Positions 37,474 through 45,690 of a stretch of 64,000 nt of DNA are shown here, piece by piece. The notes under the pieces are model-generated. The model was not told the DNA's origin. It searched no databases and was given only the letters and a program-made list of their open reading frames with translations. The DNA comes from Paenibacillus pedocola (GTDB lineage Bacteria; Bacillota; Bacilli; Paenibacillales; Paenibacillaceae). The stretch spans positions 5,022,001 to 5,086,000 of the forward strand of contig NZ_CP134223.1 of NCBI RefSeq assembly GCF_031599675.1, written 5' to 3'. The first letter of the stretch is position 1. The number at the start of each line of letters is the position of its first letter. Both the position numbers and the translations under genes were made by a program.

Positions 37474-37503
37474 ATTATACTTGAAAGGAGCTGAAAAAAG
37501 CAA
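37474..37503 (-). promoter_or_regulatory. Sigma-A promoter of the pheB-hom-thrB-pheA-ilvE operon
   Basis: On the minus strand TTGCTT (37503-37498), 18-base spacer, TATAAT (37479-37474). The predicted start is ~36 bases upstream of the pheB GTG. Confidence 0.75.
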
Positions 37504-37549
37504 TACATTTTCATACCGAGATTGTATTAGATCATCCCCTGGATACAGT

Positions 37550-37572
37550 AAAACCCCCGACAAAAACGGGAG
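37550..37572 (-). terminator. Short intrinsic terminator after the 174-residue membrane protein gene
   Basis: On the minus strand CTCCCG pairs with CGGGGG (one G-T pair) around TTTTTGT, followed by TTTTA. Confidence 0.6.
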
Positions 37573-37603
37573 CCGATGACACTTGACGATCCTGAGATAT
37601 CTC

Positions 37604-38128
37604 CTATTTCAGTGCTGCAAGCTCCCTGTTTCGCTGCTGGAGCGTAGCGAAAATACTCTCCGCCAGTTCATTCGCGGACTCTTCCCAATTGCTGCCCGGG
37701 CTTTGAAGCGCCATCAGCAGGGTTACCTGATCATGAAGCAAAGAAATTTGTTGAGTAAGGATAACCTCAATTGCGAACAGACTGGAATGGGAAACCTGAG
37801 CGCTGTATTGAAACCGTTCTTCTATGCCGGCAACCAGTTCTGTCAGCCATTCCGCTCCAGGATGCCTCCATGTACCGGCAAGCTCCCTTATATCCTGTAA
37901 TTCCGCCACATGCTGGCGATGGATCCGCGCAGTATCCTTAGTTCTCTGTACCTTTGCCGCAGCATTCCGGCCGTAAATACCGGCTGCTCCAAGGATAACG
38001 ACACTGATAATCAGCTCGGCCAGCTGTGATTCAGAGAAGCCCAGGATCATAAAGGAAAATAAAGTGAGGATGACTACTACAGCATAAATTATGCTGACGA
38101 TATCCGTATAGCCCTTGTTCTTCCGCAT
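37604..38128 (-). CDS. Two-helix membrane protein, unknown function
   Basis: 174 residues from ATG 38128, chosen because AAAGGGGG lies 4-5 nt upstream; an ATG 21 codons earlier lacks a ribosome site. A short basic start (RKNKGYTD) is followed by two membrane helices (~8-28, IVSIIYAVVVILTLFSFMIL; ~34-52) and a mostly helical cytoplasmic domain with amphipathic stretches. I do not recognise the family. It is a single-gene unit between obg and pheB, bounded by terminators on both sides, so its position is not informative about function. Confidence 0.75.
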   Translation of the reverse strand: MRKNKGYTDIVSIIYAVVVILTLFSFMILGFSESQLAELIISVVILGAAGIYGRNAAAKVQRTKDTARIHRQHVAELQDIRELAGTWRHPGAEWLTELVAGIEERFQYSAQVSHSSLFAIEVILTQQISLLHDQVTLLMALQSPGSNWEESANELAESIFATLQQRNRELAALK

Positions 38129-38228
38129 AACATCCCCCTTTAACCGTTCCTTTTTGTGCTCCCACATTTTACATTCATTTCCGATTATCATTGTAAACGA
38201 TTTTAGGGCTGTTTAGGGTTGTTTGCAC

Positions 38229-38280
38229 GAAAAAAACGCCGGCGGTGTGCTCCCCTGACGGGGAAACCACTGTCGGCGTT
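38229..38280 (-). terminator. Intrinsic terminator after obg
   Basis: AACGCCG (minus) pairs with CGGCGTT, with inner GTG/CAC and TCCCC/GGGGA pairings, then TTTTTTT. Confidence 0.88.
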
Positions 38281-38314
38281 CCATACCTCTCTGCCTAACC
38301 GGCAGATGAATTAT

Positions 38315-39625
38315 TTAATAGTAGCTGCTATTCTCTACAAACTCGAATTCGAATTCCCCTATGCGGACGATTGTGCCTTCCACAGCCCCGCGTTTACGCA
38401 GCTCTGCGTCTACTCCCATATGCCGCAGCGTACGGGCCAGCTTCAGAATCGCATCATGCGTGCTTAGCTGCATGCGTTTGAGCATCTTCTCAATACGCGG
38501 ACTGCTGACGACAAACGCATCATTGTCACGTGTAATAGTGAAAGTATTATCATCTTCGGCTTCCAGCTTGTATACCTTACGTTCCGAAGTTTCTGCAACT
38601 TCTTCTACTACCGGAGCAACCGGGATGCTGTCGAGAATATCTGTTGCACGGTACAGCAGTTCCTGAACCCCTTGACGGGTTAGGGAAGAGATCGGCATAA
38701 TCTCCATATCCGGGCGCAGTTCCGCTACCCGTTCACGGAAGGAAATCAGATTCGCTTCCGAATCCGGCATATCCATCTTGTTCGCTGCAACGATCTGCGG
38801 ACGGTCAATCAGACTCGCGTTGTATTGCTTCAGCTCATCATTAATGAGCACCCAGTCTTCAAAAGGATCACGTCCCTCGGAACCGGACATATCCACTACA
38901 TGGATAATAATGCGCGTGCGTTCAACGTGGCGCAGGAATTCATGCCCCAGGCCCACGCCTTCGCTGGCACCCTCAATCAGACCGGGCAGATCCGCCATTA
39001 CGAAGCTGCGGCCGTCACCAACATCAACTACACCCAGATTTGGAGTAATCGTAGTAAAGTGATATGCGCCGATCTTCGGCTGTGCCGCTGACACCACAGA
39101 CAACAGTGTAGATTTACCTACACTCGGGAAGCCTACCAGTCCTACATCTGCCATGACTTTAAGCTCCATGACAATATAACGTTCCTGGCCTTCTTCACCG
39201 TTCTCTGCAAGCTCCGGTGCAGTATTGTTTGCAGTGGCAAACCGGGTATTTCCCCGTCCCCCGCGTCCGCCCTTCGCCACCACCACCTGCTGGCCGTGGC
39301 GGGTCATATCAGCAATGACTTCCTGAGTATCATCATCAATCAGTACAGTTCCCGGAGGAATACGCACGATCATATGCTCGGCGTTCGCTCCGTGCTGGCT
39401 TTTGTTGCGGCCCTTTACTCCGCGTTCAGCTTTGAAGTGCCGCTGATAACGGAAATCCATCAGGGTACGCAAGCCTTCATCCACGCGGAAAATAACGTCT
39501 CCCCCGCGTCCGCCGTCTCCACCGGCAGGACCGCCTTCCGGCACATACTTTTCCCGGCGGAACGCAACGAGTCCATCGCCGCCGTCGCCGCCCTTCACAT
39601 AAATCTTAGCTTTATCTACGAACAT
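38315..39625 (-). CDS. obgE: GTPase Obg (CgtA)
   Basis: 436 residues. An N-terminal glycine-rich Obg fold (GGDGGDGLVAFRREKYVPEG, PAGGDGGRGG) is followed by a G domain with G1 GFPSVGKS, switch FTTITPNLG, G3 DLPGL and G4 NKMD, and a C-terminal OCT domain (YKLEAEDDNTFTITRDND). Obg supports 50S ribosome assembly and, in Bacillus, sporulation and the general stress response. It follows spo0B as in B. subtilis. GGAAGGTGAAC precedes ATG 39625. Confidence 0.97.
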   Translation of the reverse strand: MFVDKAKIYVKGGDGGDGLVAFRREKYVPEGGPAGGDGGRGGDVIFRVDEGLRTLMDFRYQRHFKAERGVKGRNKSQHGANAEHMIVRIPPGTVLIDDDTQEVIADMTRHGQQVVVAKGGRGGRGNTRFATANNTAPELAENGEEGQERYIVMELKVMADVGLVGFPSVGKSTLLSVVSAAQPKIGAYHFTTITPNLGVVDVGDGRSFVMADLPGLIEGASEGVGLGHEFLRHVERTRIIIHVVDMSGSEGRDPFEDWVLINDELKQYNASLIDRPQIVAANKMDMPDSEANLISFRERVAELRPDMEIMPISSLTRQGVQELLYRATDILDSIPVAPVVEEVAETSERKVYKLEAEDDNTFTITRDNDAFVVSSPRIEKMLKRMQLSTHDAILKLARTLRHMGVDAELRKRGAVEGTIVRIGEFEFEFVENSSYY

Positions 39626-39640
39626 TCATGTTCACCTTCC

Positions 39641-40381
39641 TTACATTCCCAGCGGTACTCGCAGTTCTACGTAAGCCTCACTTGGCTTCCACTGCTCCGC
39701 CTTCATGATTTTGCCTTGTACTATATTATAAATTTGCCCCTGCAGCAGCTCGGGATTACCATGATCTCCCTTGCTTTCGAAAGAGATGAGAATGTCTCCT
39801 CCATCCTGTGTAAAGCCGAGGCGGAGTGTCCGTGTATCGCCCTGTAGCGTAAGTCCGCTGTATTGGTAAGCCCTTACCGTCTGCATTATCACAGAAGTCA
39901 GTTCATCCCCCTGATCAAGAGTCAGCTTGTCCTCCAGCTGCAATCCGTCCTCTACCTGCACTTCCAGCTCCAGATTACTCCGGAAGGTGCGGAAGGACTG
40001 CAGATAGAACACCAGCGATGGAATGCCAAGCTTAGCGATCCGGCTATCCAGTGCTATGCGTTCCTTTATTCTTTCCACACATTGTACGGATTTATCACGC
40101 TTCCCCAGCTGGATATATCCGTAAAGTACCTGCAGATCATTCATCCAGTCATGACGATGATGATTCAGTGTCCGGTTTGCCGCCTGTTGCAGAGTTTTCT
40201 CCTGTATGCGCAGTTCCTCTTCAAAATGACGCCGGTTGTAATAAAAGCTGAAAGCAAGCACCCCAGCTACCCATAATCCGAGCAGCAGGCATGTGAAAAA
40301 GGAGGTTTGCCAATACACGAGACCTAAAGGAAGCGCTACGGATAACATGACTGCCCAGATCAACCTTTTCCAGGATTTCAT
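39641..40381 (-). CDS. spo0B: Spo0B-type sporulation phosphotransferase with an N-terminal membrane anchor
   Basis: 246 residues from ATG 40381 (GGGGAG 7 nt upstream). Residues ~5-50 contain two hydrophobic segments (LIWAVMLSVALPLGLVYW and CLLLGLWVAGVLAFSFYY). These are followed by the Spo0B helical hairpin with the phosphorylatable His in NHHRHDWMNDLQVLYGYIQL, and a degenerate GHKL-like C-terminal domain. It relays phosphate from Spo0F to Spo0A. B. subtilis Spo0B (192 residues) is soluble, so the anchor is noteworthy. Gene order rpmA-spo0B-obg is conserved. Confidence 0.88.
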   Translation of the reverse strand: MKSWKRLIWAVMLSVALPLGLVYWQTSFFTCLLLGLWVAGVLAFSFYYNRRHFEEELRIQEKTLQQAANRTLNHHRHDWMNDLQVLYGYIQLGKRDKSVQCVERIKERIALDSRIAKLGIPSLVFYLQSFRTFRSNLELEVQVEDGLQLEDKLTLDQGDELTSVIMQTVRAYQYSGLTLQGDTRTLRLGFTQDGGDILISFESKGDHGNPELLQGQIYNIVQGKIMKAEQWKPSEAYVELRVPLGM

Positions 40382-40521
40382 TCTTTCTCCCCGTCCCTCA
40401 GTTCGCAAAATTCATTCAAAATTATTAATTTGCCCCGAAGGGGCTTTTACCATTTTCCAGTATAACACAGGCGCCGAGTGCAATCACCAGTGCGTGCAAC
40501 CTATAGATTCTTATATTTTAT

Positions 40522-40552
40522 CAAAAAAACCCCCGGCACTCATGCCGGAGGC
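40522..40552 (-). terminator. Intrinsic terminator after rpmA
   Basis: On the minus strand CCTCCGGCA pairs with TGCCGGGGG around TGAG, then TTTTTTT. Separates the ribosomal protein operon from spo0B-obg. Confidence 0.9.
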
Positions 40553-40580
40553 TTCTACATACAAATGTGGTTCGGAAAGC

Positions 40581-40892
40581 TTACGCTTCCACTGCCGCTG
40601 CTACCGGAGCGACATCAACCGGGTACACGCTCACTTTTTTGCGATCGCGTCCCCAACGTTCGAACTTCACTACGCCATCAACCAGTGCGAACAGCGTATC
40701 ATCTTTACCGATGCCTACGTTAGTGCCCGGGTGAATTTTTGTTCCGCGTTGACGAACCAGAATGTTACCGCCGGTAACTGCTTGACCGTCAGCACGTTTC
40801 ACGCCAAGACGCTTGGAGTGGGAATCACGTCCGTTCTTTGTGGAACCTACACCCTTTTTCGATGCGAATAATTGAAGATCCAATTTCAACAT
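40581..40892 (-). CDS. rpmA: 50S ribosomal protein L27
   Basis: 103 residues from ATG 40892 (GGAGG 9 nt upstream). It carries the Firmicutes N-terminal extension MLKLDLQLFA before SKKGVGSTKNGRDS. The extension is removed by the Prp protease encoded by the next gene upstream. The mature N-terminus reaches the peptidyl-transferase centre. Confidence 0.97.
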   Translation of the reverse strand: MLKLDLQLFASKKGVGSTKNGRDSHSKRLGVKRADGQAVTGGNILVRQRGTKIHPGTNVGIGKDDTLFALVDGVVKFERWGRDRKKVSVYPVDVAPVAAAVEA

Positions 40893-40910
40893 GTTGGTCA
40901 ACCTCCTTCT

Positions 40911-41246
40911 TTAAATGATGACTTGCTGTATCTTAATATACTTCCCGTATGATTCTGCGATATCACTGAGCATTAAGACCATGGATTCCAGCAGCAGTTG
41001 AACTTTCGCGGACGTTTCAGCATCTTCAACAGAACCCAGGGTTCCGCTTAAGAAGCCATTCTTCATGGAAGTATCCATGGAGATTCCGGTCAGACTCTCA
41101 ATTGAATTGACGGTACCCACCGTAACGGCTGATACTCCGGCACACACAATATCTTCACCGCGTTTGGCATAACCTGCATGCCCTTCCACCTCAAAACCGA
41201 TAACAGTACCCATGTTCGAAGCCCGTGTAATCCGCACGTTAATCAT
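40911..41246 (-). CDS. prp: Ribosomal-processing cysteine protease Prp (YsxB)
   Basis: 111 residues. Catalytic His23 and Cys35 are visible in EGHAGYAKRGEDIVCAGVSA. It cleaves the N-terminal extension of L27. It lies between rplU and rpmA, the invariant position for this family, 12 nt from rplU and 18 nt from rpmA. Confidence 0.96.
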   Translation of the reverse strand: MINVRITRASNMGTVIGFEVEGHAGYAKRGEDIVCAGVSAVTVGTVNSIESLTGISMDTSMKNGFLSGTLGSVEDAETSAKVQLLLESMVLMLSDIAESYGKYIKIQQVII

Positions 41247-41258
41247 TAACGCACCTTC

Positions 41259-41570
41259 TTACGCTTGAATCTTCTCGATAGTTACTTTAGTGTACGGTTG
41301 ACGATGGCCTTGTTTCTTGTGGTAGTTCTTCTTAGGTTTGTATTTGTAAACTACAACCTTTTGGCCTTTACCATGTTTCTCGACTTTAGCTGTTACAGAC
41401 GCGCCGCTTACCAGCGGAGTTCCTGCAGTCAGACCACCTTCGTTAGAAACAGCCAATACACGGTCAAACGTTACGCTTGCGCCGTCTTCAGCCACCAGCT
41501 TCTCAATGAACAAAACATCGCCCTCTTGGACTTTGTATTGTTTACCACCAGTTTCGATAATTGCATACAT
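41259..41570 (-). CDS. rplU: 50S ribosomal protein L21
   Basis: 103 residues starting MYAIIETGGKQYKVQEGD and ending in a basic HRQPYTKVTIEKI stretch, both typical of L21. ATG 41570 follows AGGAGGTGCAAGTACA. First gene of rplU-prp-rpmA, behind an L21-type leader RNA. Confidence 0.97.
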   Translation of the reverse strand: MYAIIETGGKQYKVQEGDVLFIEKLVAEDGASVTFDRVLAVSNEGGLTAGTPLVSGASVTAKVEKHGKGQKVVVYKYKPKKNYHKKQGHRQPYTKVTIEKIQA

Positions 41571-41697
41571 TGTACTTGCACCTCCTCATGTCTCAGACTC
41601 GCCTAGTCTAGGTGGCAAATTCCCGTAGGAACTGCGCTTATGTACCCGATCGGAGCGGTTACAGCATGTGCAGGATTAGAAGAATCAAACACATACT
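41571..41697 (-). ncRNA. Putative L21 leader RNA
   Basis: Untranslated leader of ~125 bases between the promoter and rplU. It contains CACCTAGACTAGG and other short pairing segments. In Bacillota this position carries the L21 leader, thought to mediate autoregulation. Assigned from position plus partial pairing; no covariance model was run. Confidence 0.5.
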
Positions 41698-41702
41698 TGA
41701 AG

Positions 41703-41731
41703 ATATTATCATACTTATTACCTATCGTCAA
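41703..41731 (-). promoter_or_regulatory. Sigma-A promoter of rplU-prp-rpmA
   Basis: On the minus strand TTGACG (41731-41726), 17-base spacer, TAATAT (41708-41703). Confidence 0.8.
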
Positions 41732-41763
41732 TAGTATAGGAAAGGTATTTAAGAAGTTACGGG

Positions 41764-43005
41764 TCACTCCAGCCAGGCCCCGACCTTACCCGTGCCCCCG
41801 CAGCATTGGCAGATCACGGGGGCGAAGCTTGCCGAGTCATGCCTTGCCTTTTTACGCGTCATCTCCAGCAGTCCAAGATGGGTCCAGCCCAGAATATGCG
41901 TTTTGGTACGGTCGCTGCTAATCACGCGCCCCAGCCTTTCCACCACTTGCCTGCGATGTTCTTCCAGTTCCATATCAATAAAATCGACAATAATAATGCC
42001 TCCGGTATCACGCAGACGGATCAGCCGGCCGATCTCCTCTGCAGCTAACAGATTCGTACGTGTTACTGTCTCTTCGAGTGTCGCTCCGCCGGTATATTGA
42101 GCCGTATTGACATCAATGACGGTTAACGCCTCGGTTTCGTCCCAGATCAGTGTTGCTCCGCCCTCAAGGATAATTTTGCGGCTGAAGCTCCGGAGCAGCT
42201 GCTCCTGCACGCCGTACGCAGTAAAGATCGGCTCCTGCCCGCGGTAAAATCCTACAGGCTTGTACCCCTCAGGGGCCATCTCCGTCAGAAAAGCCTCCGC
42301 TTCCCGCACGGCCTTGGCCGAGTCAATCATCAGCTCATCAAGCTGCGGATTGTAGGCATCACGGATAAAGCGCTGAACAATACTAAGATCGGAATGCAGA
42401 AGTGCCGGAGCTGTCGCCTCTTCTGCCCGGCGGAGAATCATTTCCCACTGTGCCCGCAAAAAGGAAAGATCGCCTTCCACCGCATCCGCCTGTTCATCCT
42501 CCGAAACCGTCCGCATGATCAGCCCTTCCTCGCGCCGCCGCAGTCTTTCGCCGATGACTTTAAGCCGGTTCCGTTCCGATTCACGGCTGATTTTTTTGGA
42601 CACCCCGACGTATTCGGCAAAAGGCATGTACACCATCCAGCGTCCAGGCAATGTGTAGTGGGTGGTGACCCTGGCTCCTTTGCCGCCGCGGGGCTCTTTG
42701 CGGACCTGAACGATGATCTCTTGGCCGGGCTGCAGCAGTGTATCAATGGAGGGCTTCACCTCCGGCTGCTTGTCCAAGTGTGGATGCAATACATCATCAA
42801 CATATAAAAAGGCGTTTTTCTTCTGTCCGATATCGACAAAAGCGGCCTGCATGCCTGGCAGAACATTCATAACCCGGCCTTTGTAATAACTGCCGACCAG
42901 CCCTTGCTGCTGATCGCGCTCGGCCGCATATTCCACCAGACGCCCGTTCTCCAGAAGAGCCATCCGGGTAACATGCTGCGTGCAGTGAACGATCATTTGT
43001 TTCAT
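41764..43005 (-). CDS. rng: Ribonuclease G (RNase E/G family)
   Basis: 413 residues from ATG 43005, chosen because AGAGGTG lies 6 nt upstream. An S1-like RNA-binding domain (GSYYKGRVMNVLPGMQAAFVD) is followed by the DNase I-like catalytic region with the metal-binding Asp residues in VIDVNTAQYTGG and GIIIVDFIDME, and a C-terminal Cys cluster (ICQCCGGTG). It is an endoribonuclease for rRNA and mRNA processing. It is shorter than E. coli RNase G (489) at the C-terminus. B. subtilis lacks this gene; here it sits between spoIVFB and rplU. Confidence 0.93.
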   Translation of the reverse strand: MKQMIVHCTQHVTRMALLENGRLVEYAAERDQQQGLVGSYYKGRVMNVLPGMQAAFVDIGQKKNAFLYVDDVLHPHLDKQPEVKPSIDTLLQPGQEIIVQVRKEPRGGKGARVTTHYTLPGRWMVYMPFAEYVGVSKKISRESERNRLKVIGERLRRREEGLIMRTVSEDEQADAVEGDLSFLRAQWEMILRRAEEATAPALLHSDLSIVQRFIRDAYNPQLDELMIDSAKAVREAEAFLTEMAPEGYKPVGFYRGQEPIFTAYGVQEQLLRSFSRKIILEGGATLIWDETEALTVIDVNTAQYTGGATLEETVTRTNLLAAEEIGRLIRLRDTGGIIIVDFIDMELEEHRRQVVERLGRVISSDRTKTHILGWTHLGLLEMTRKKARHDSASFAPVICQCCGGTGKVGAWLE

Positions 43006-43038
43006 GGCTTCACCTCTGGTATTCAATCATTCATGTAT

Positions 43039-43881
43039 CTAAATTCCGAAATAGGAAGAGATCAGGCGCTGCTCCGGTACAACGGCTACCACATTTTTAT
43101 CATCGTTCATCACATAAATAAAATGATATTGATTACGTTTAAATAGACGCAATATATCATCCAAAGGTTTCGCGGAAAAAGCAACAATAGGACGTGCGGC
43201 ACTCCCCGAGCGTAAATGCCGTTCATAAGCAGCCTCCCTGTTCATCAGAAAAGCCACAAAGCGGTAAGGCAAATTACGCTGATCCGTAACATTCGAATAG
43301 AGCAGAAAAGCACCGATCATCAGCAGGTTCAGCCGCAGGCCGCCGCCTGTCATAAGCGGAAGCAGCGCATAGCAAATGACCAGCACGCTTGCTGTTATGC
43401 TCACTCTGCCGCTCCATAGGAGAGTGTAATAATAAGGCACCAGCATGCTAAGCGCAGCCTGAAGGATTTTGCCTCCGTCCAGCGGGAGCACCGGCAGAAG
43501 ATTAAAGAGTGCAATAATGGCATTTGCCTGTATAAAATAAGCAAGAAAAGCACTGTTGCCGCCTCCTGCATGCTGCAGGAGAAGAGCCATCACAATCATA
43601 ATTCCGTTCTGCAGCGGTCCGGCAAGCGCAATGGTAATCTCCCGGCCGGCGGTGAGCCGTCCGTGATCCTCGATAACAGCCACCCCCCCAAATGGAAGCA
43701 GCTGGACAGACTTGACCGTAACCCCATTCAGCAAAGCGGCAATGACATGTCCCATTTCGTGAATAAATACGATTGTAAATAACGTTAGCAGTTCCAGGAA
43801 CTGTCCGGTAATGACAGAGAGGAGCATAATCAGCACGAACAGCGGATGCAGCGACAGCTGGATTCCTAATATCCTAATCAA
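43039..43881 (-). CDS. spoIVFB: Site-2-type metalloprotease SpoIVFB
   Basis: 280 residues from TTG 43881 (GAAGTGG ~5 nt upstream; another in-frame TTG at 43905 has no ribosome site). It has several membrane helices, the zinc motif IHEMGH (His41, Glu42, His45), the second ligand region NLLPVLPLDGG, and a C-terminal CBS-like domain. In Bacillus it cleaves pro-sigma-K in the outer forespore membrane. It overlaps the end of spoIVFA by 8 bases, so the two are coupled. Confidence 0.92.
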   Translation of the reverse strand: MIRILGIQLSLHPLFVLIMLLSVITGQFLELLTLFTIVFIHEMGHVIAALLNGVTVKSVQLLPFGGVAVIEDHGRLTAGREITIALAGPLQNGIMIVMALLLQHAGGGNSAFLAYFIQANAIIALFNLLPVLPLDGGKILQAALSMLVPYYYTLLWSGRVSITASVLVICYALLPLMTGGGLRLNLLMIGAFLLYSNVTDQRNLPYRFVAFLMNREAAYERHLRSGSAARPIVAFSAKPLDDILRLFKRNQYHFIYVMNDDKNVVAVVPEQRLISSYFGI

Positions 43882-44731
43882 ACGATACCACTTCAGCGGG
43901 ATCAATATAAGTCTTGTCTTTCATAATTGCAAAAAAAAGCAGCGGCGCATCCTGGCTCTCCGTCTCCTGCATCCAGCCGACCGTATCCCCGCTCTGCACC
44001 CAGTCATCCGCCGATAGTCTGGTTCCGCTTAAATGGCCGTATTCCGCCGTTATATTGCCGGTATGGCGAACAACAACACGGATTCCTCCTTGTGCTTCTT
44101 TCGATACAGAGAGCACACGGCCCGTATCTACACTTTTCACCGTGACATTGCCGCTTGAATCGGCCAGAGGCATAATCTCCACGCCTTTCAGCGTGGAAGC
44201 GAAGGCGCGTACGATGCTTCCCTCCAGCGGAGCACTTAAGCTGTGCGAGGCATTCACCTTTTGCGCCGGCACTTCATCGTCACCGAAAATCGGGATAAAA
44301 GAAGGCGCCCCGTTAAAATGTGCTTCATACCAGACCTGTGCCGCTGCGAAATCCATGTCATTACTCAGTACATCGGTAATAAAGTCCTGCGCCTTAACCG
44401 CCCAAGGCTCCCGGGACATGAAGATGCCCCACACTGCCCCGAACACAAGGACACTGGCGACAGTACGCCGGATGAATCCGGCGGCAAACCGCGGTGTACC
44501 GCCTCCGCCCCCCTCGTCCATCCAGCCTCCGCGCTGCTGCTTCCACAGGAGCTCAGGATCGGGCTCCGGTCCGGTTTGTGTCTCGCTTCGCTGCCCAAGT
44601 CCCCATTCCTTATAGCTCGTCACATTATCGGTCAGCGTAAACAGCGGCGGTGCCGCTGCTTCCGGGTTCTCATCCAGCAGGCTGCGGATACGTTCCTTGC
44701 GGCGTCCTTTGATGCCTGAATTCTGTTCCAT
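43874..44731 (-). CDS. spoIVFA: SpoIVFA, regulator of SpoIVFB, with LytM-like domain
   Basis: 285 residues from ATG 44731, 7 nt after GGAGG; an ATG two codons earlier directly abuts the ribosome site. A polar N-terminal cytoplasmic region is followed by one membrane helix near residue ~95-110 (ASVLVFGAVWGIFM) and a C-terminal M23/LytM-like domain (GGIRVVVRHTGNITAEYGHL) that looks degenerate as a peptidase. It anchors and inhibits SpoIVFB until the signal from SpoIVB arrives. Confidence 0.9.
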   Translation of the reverse strand: MEQNSGIKGRRKERIRSLLDENPEAAAPPLFTLTDNVTSYKEWGLGQRSETQTGPEPDPELLWKQQRGGWMDEGGGGGTPRFAAGFIRRTVASVLVFGAVWGIFMSREPWAVKAQDFITDVLSNDMDFAAAQVWYEAHFNGAPSFIPIFGDDEVPAQKVNASHSLSAPLEGSIVRAFASTLKGVEIMPLADSSGNVTVKSVDTGRVLSVSKEAQGGIRVVVRHTGNITAEYGHLSGTRLSADDWVQSGDTVGWMQETESQDAPLLFFAIMKDKTYIDPAEVVSFD

Positions 44732-44816
44732 ATTCATCCCTCCGGCGGGCTTGTTTTAATGCTAGTTTATGAGACCGCAGCATCTGTTTAGAACAAGCCC
44801 CAGCGGAAGGGGGTAC

Positions 44817-44855
44817 CAAGAAAAATCCCGCCGCAGATACTCTGCAGGCGGGATT
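44817..44855 (-). terminator. Intrinsic terminator after minD
   Basis: On the minus strand AATCCCGCC and GCAGA pair with TCTGC and GGCGGGATT, then TTTTTC. Separates the mre-min operon from spoIVFA-spoIVFB-rng. Confidence 0.88.
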
Positions 44856-44890
44856 ATTATGGATAATTCTACAATTGCTCTCCTTACCGT

Positions 44891-45685
44891 TTAACCCATA
44901 CCAAAAAATTTCTTGAATTTACTAAATGCACCCGGCTTGCGGTCCAGCTGCATGAGCGGTACGGCATCACCCAGAATACGCCGCGCGATGTTACGGTAAG
45001 CAATCGCCGCAGGCGAGTTGGGATTCATCACCGTCGGCTCCCCGCTGTTCGCGGCCTTGATCACAAGCTCATCATCCGGAACAATTCCAATCAGGTCAAT
45101 ATTGAGTACTTGAAGAATGTCCTCTATATCGAGCATGTCTCCCGACTTGACCAGACCCGGCCGGATTCGGTTGACCACCAGTTTCGGGGATTCCACACTG
45201 GATTGCTCCAGCAGCCCGATAATCCGGTCCGCATCCCTTACAGCGGCATGCTCCGGAGTGGTAACCACAATGGCTTTATCCGCACCGGCTATGGCATTGC
45301 GGAATCCGTGCTCAATCCCGGCGGGACAATCGATCAGGATGTACTCGTACTCCTTCTTCAGCTCCAGAATAATATCCTTTACCTGCTCAGGGGTAACGGA
45401 CGTCTTGTCTTTCGTCTGTGCAGCCGGCAGCATATATAGCTCATCAAACCGTTTGTCCTTGACCAGCGCCTGATTCAGGCGGCAGCGTCCCTCCGCCACA
45501 TCGACGAGGTCATAGATGATCCGGTTCTCCAGCCCCATAACTACATCCAGATTCCGCAGTCCGATATCCGTATCCACCAGACATACTTTTTTGCCCTGCA
45601 ATGCAAGTGCGGTTCCAATGTTGGCTGTTGTGGTTGTTTTGCCAACTCCGCCTTTGCCCGAGGTTACGACAATCGCTTCTCCCAT
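44891..45685 (-). CDS. minD: Septum-site determining ATPase MinD
   Basis: 264 residues. Deviant Walker A GKGGVGKTT (residues 10-18), switch region VDTDIGLRNLD and a C-terminal amphipathic membrane-targeting helix (FSKFKKFFGMG). It recruits MinC to the membrane to block polar FtsZ assembly. ATG 45685 lies 5 nt after minC, with AAGGGGTG as ribosome site. Confidence 0.97.
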   Translation of the reverse strand: MGEAIVVTSGKGGVGKTTTTANIGTALALQGKKVCLVDTDIGLRNLDVVMGLENRIIYDLVDVAEGRCRLNQALVKDKRFDELYMLPAAQTKDKTSVTPEQVKDIILELKKEYEYILIDCPAGIEHGFRNAIAGADKAIVVTTPEHAAVRDADRIIGLLEQSSVESPKLVVNRIRPGLVKSGDMLDIEDILQVLNIDLIGIVPDDELVIKAANSGEPTVMNPNSPAAIAYRNIARRILGDAVPLMQLDRKPGAFSKFKKFFGMG

Positions 45686-45690
45686 GGAGG

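Noticed and set aside
40432..40450. GCCCC/GGGGC hairpin followed by TTTT on the plus strand as terminator
   Set aside because: No plus-strand gene precedes it and the stem is only five pairs; it lies upstream of spo0B and may be incidental.
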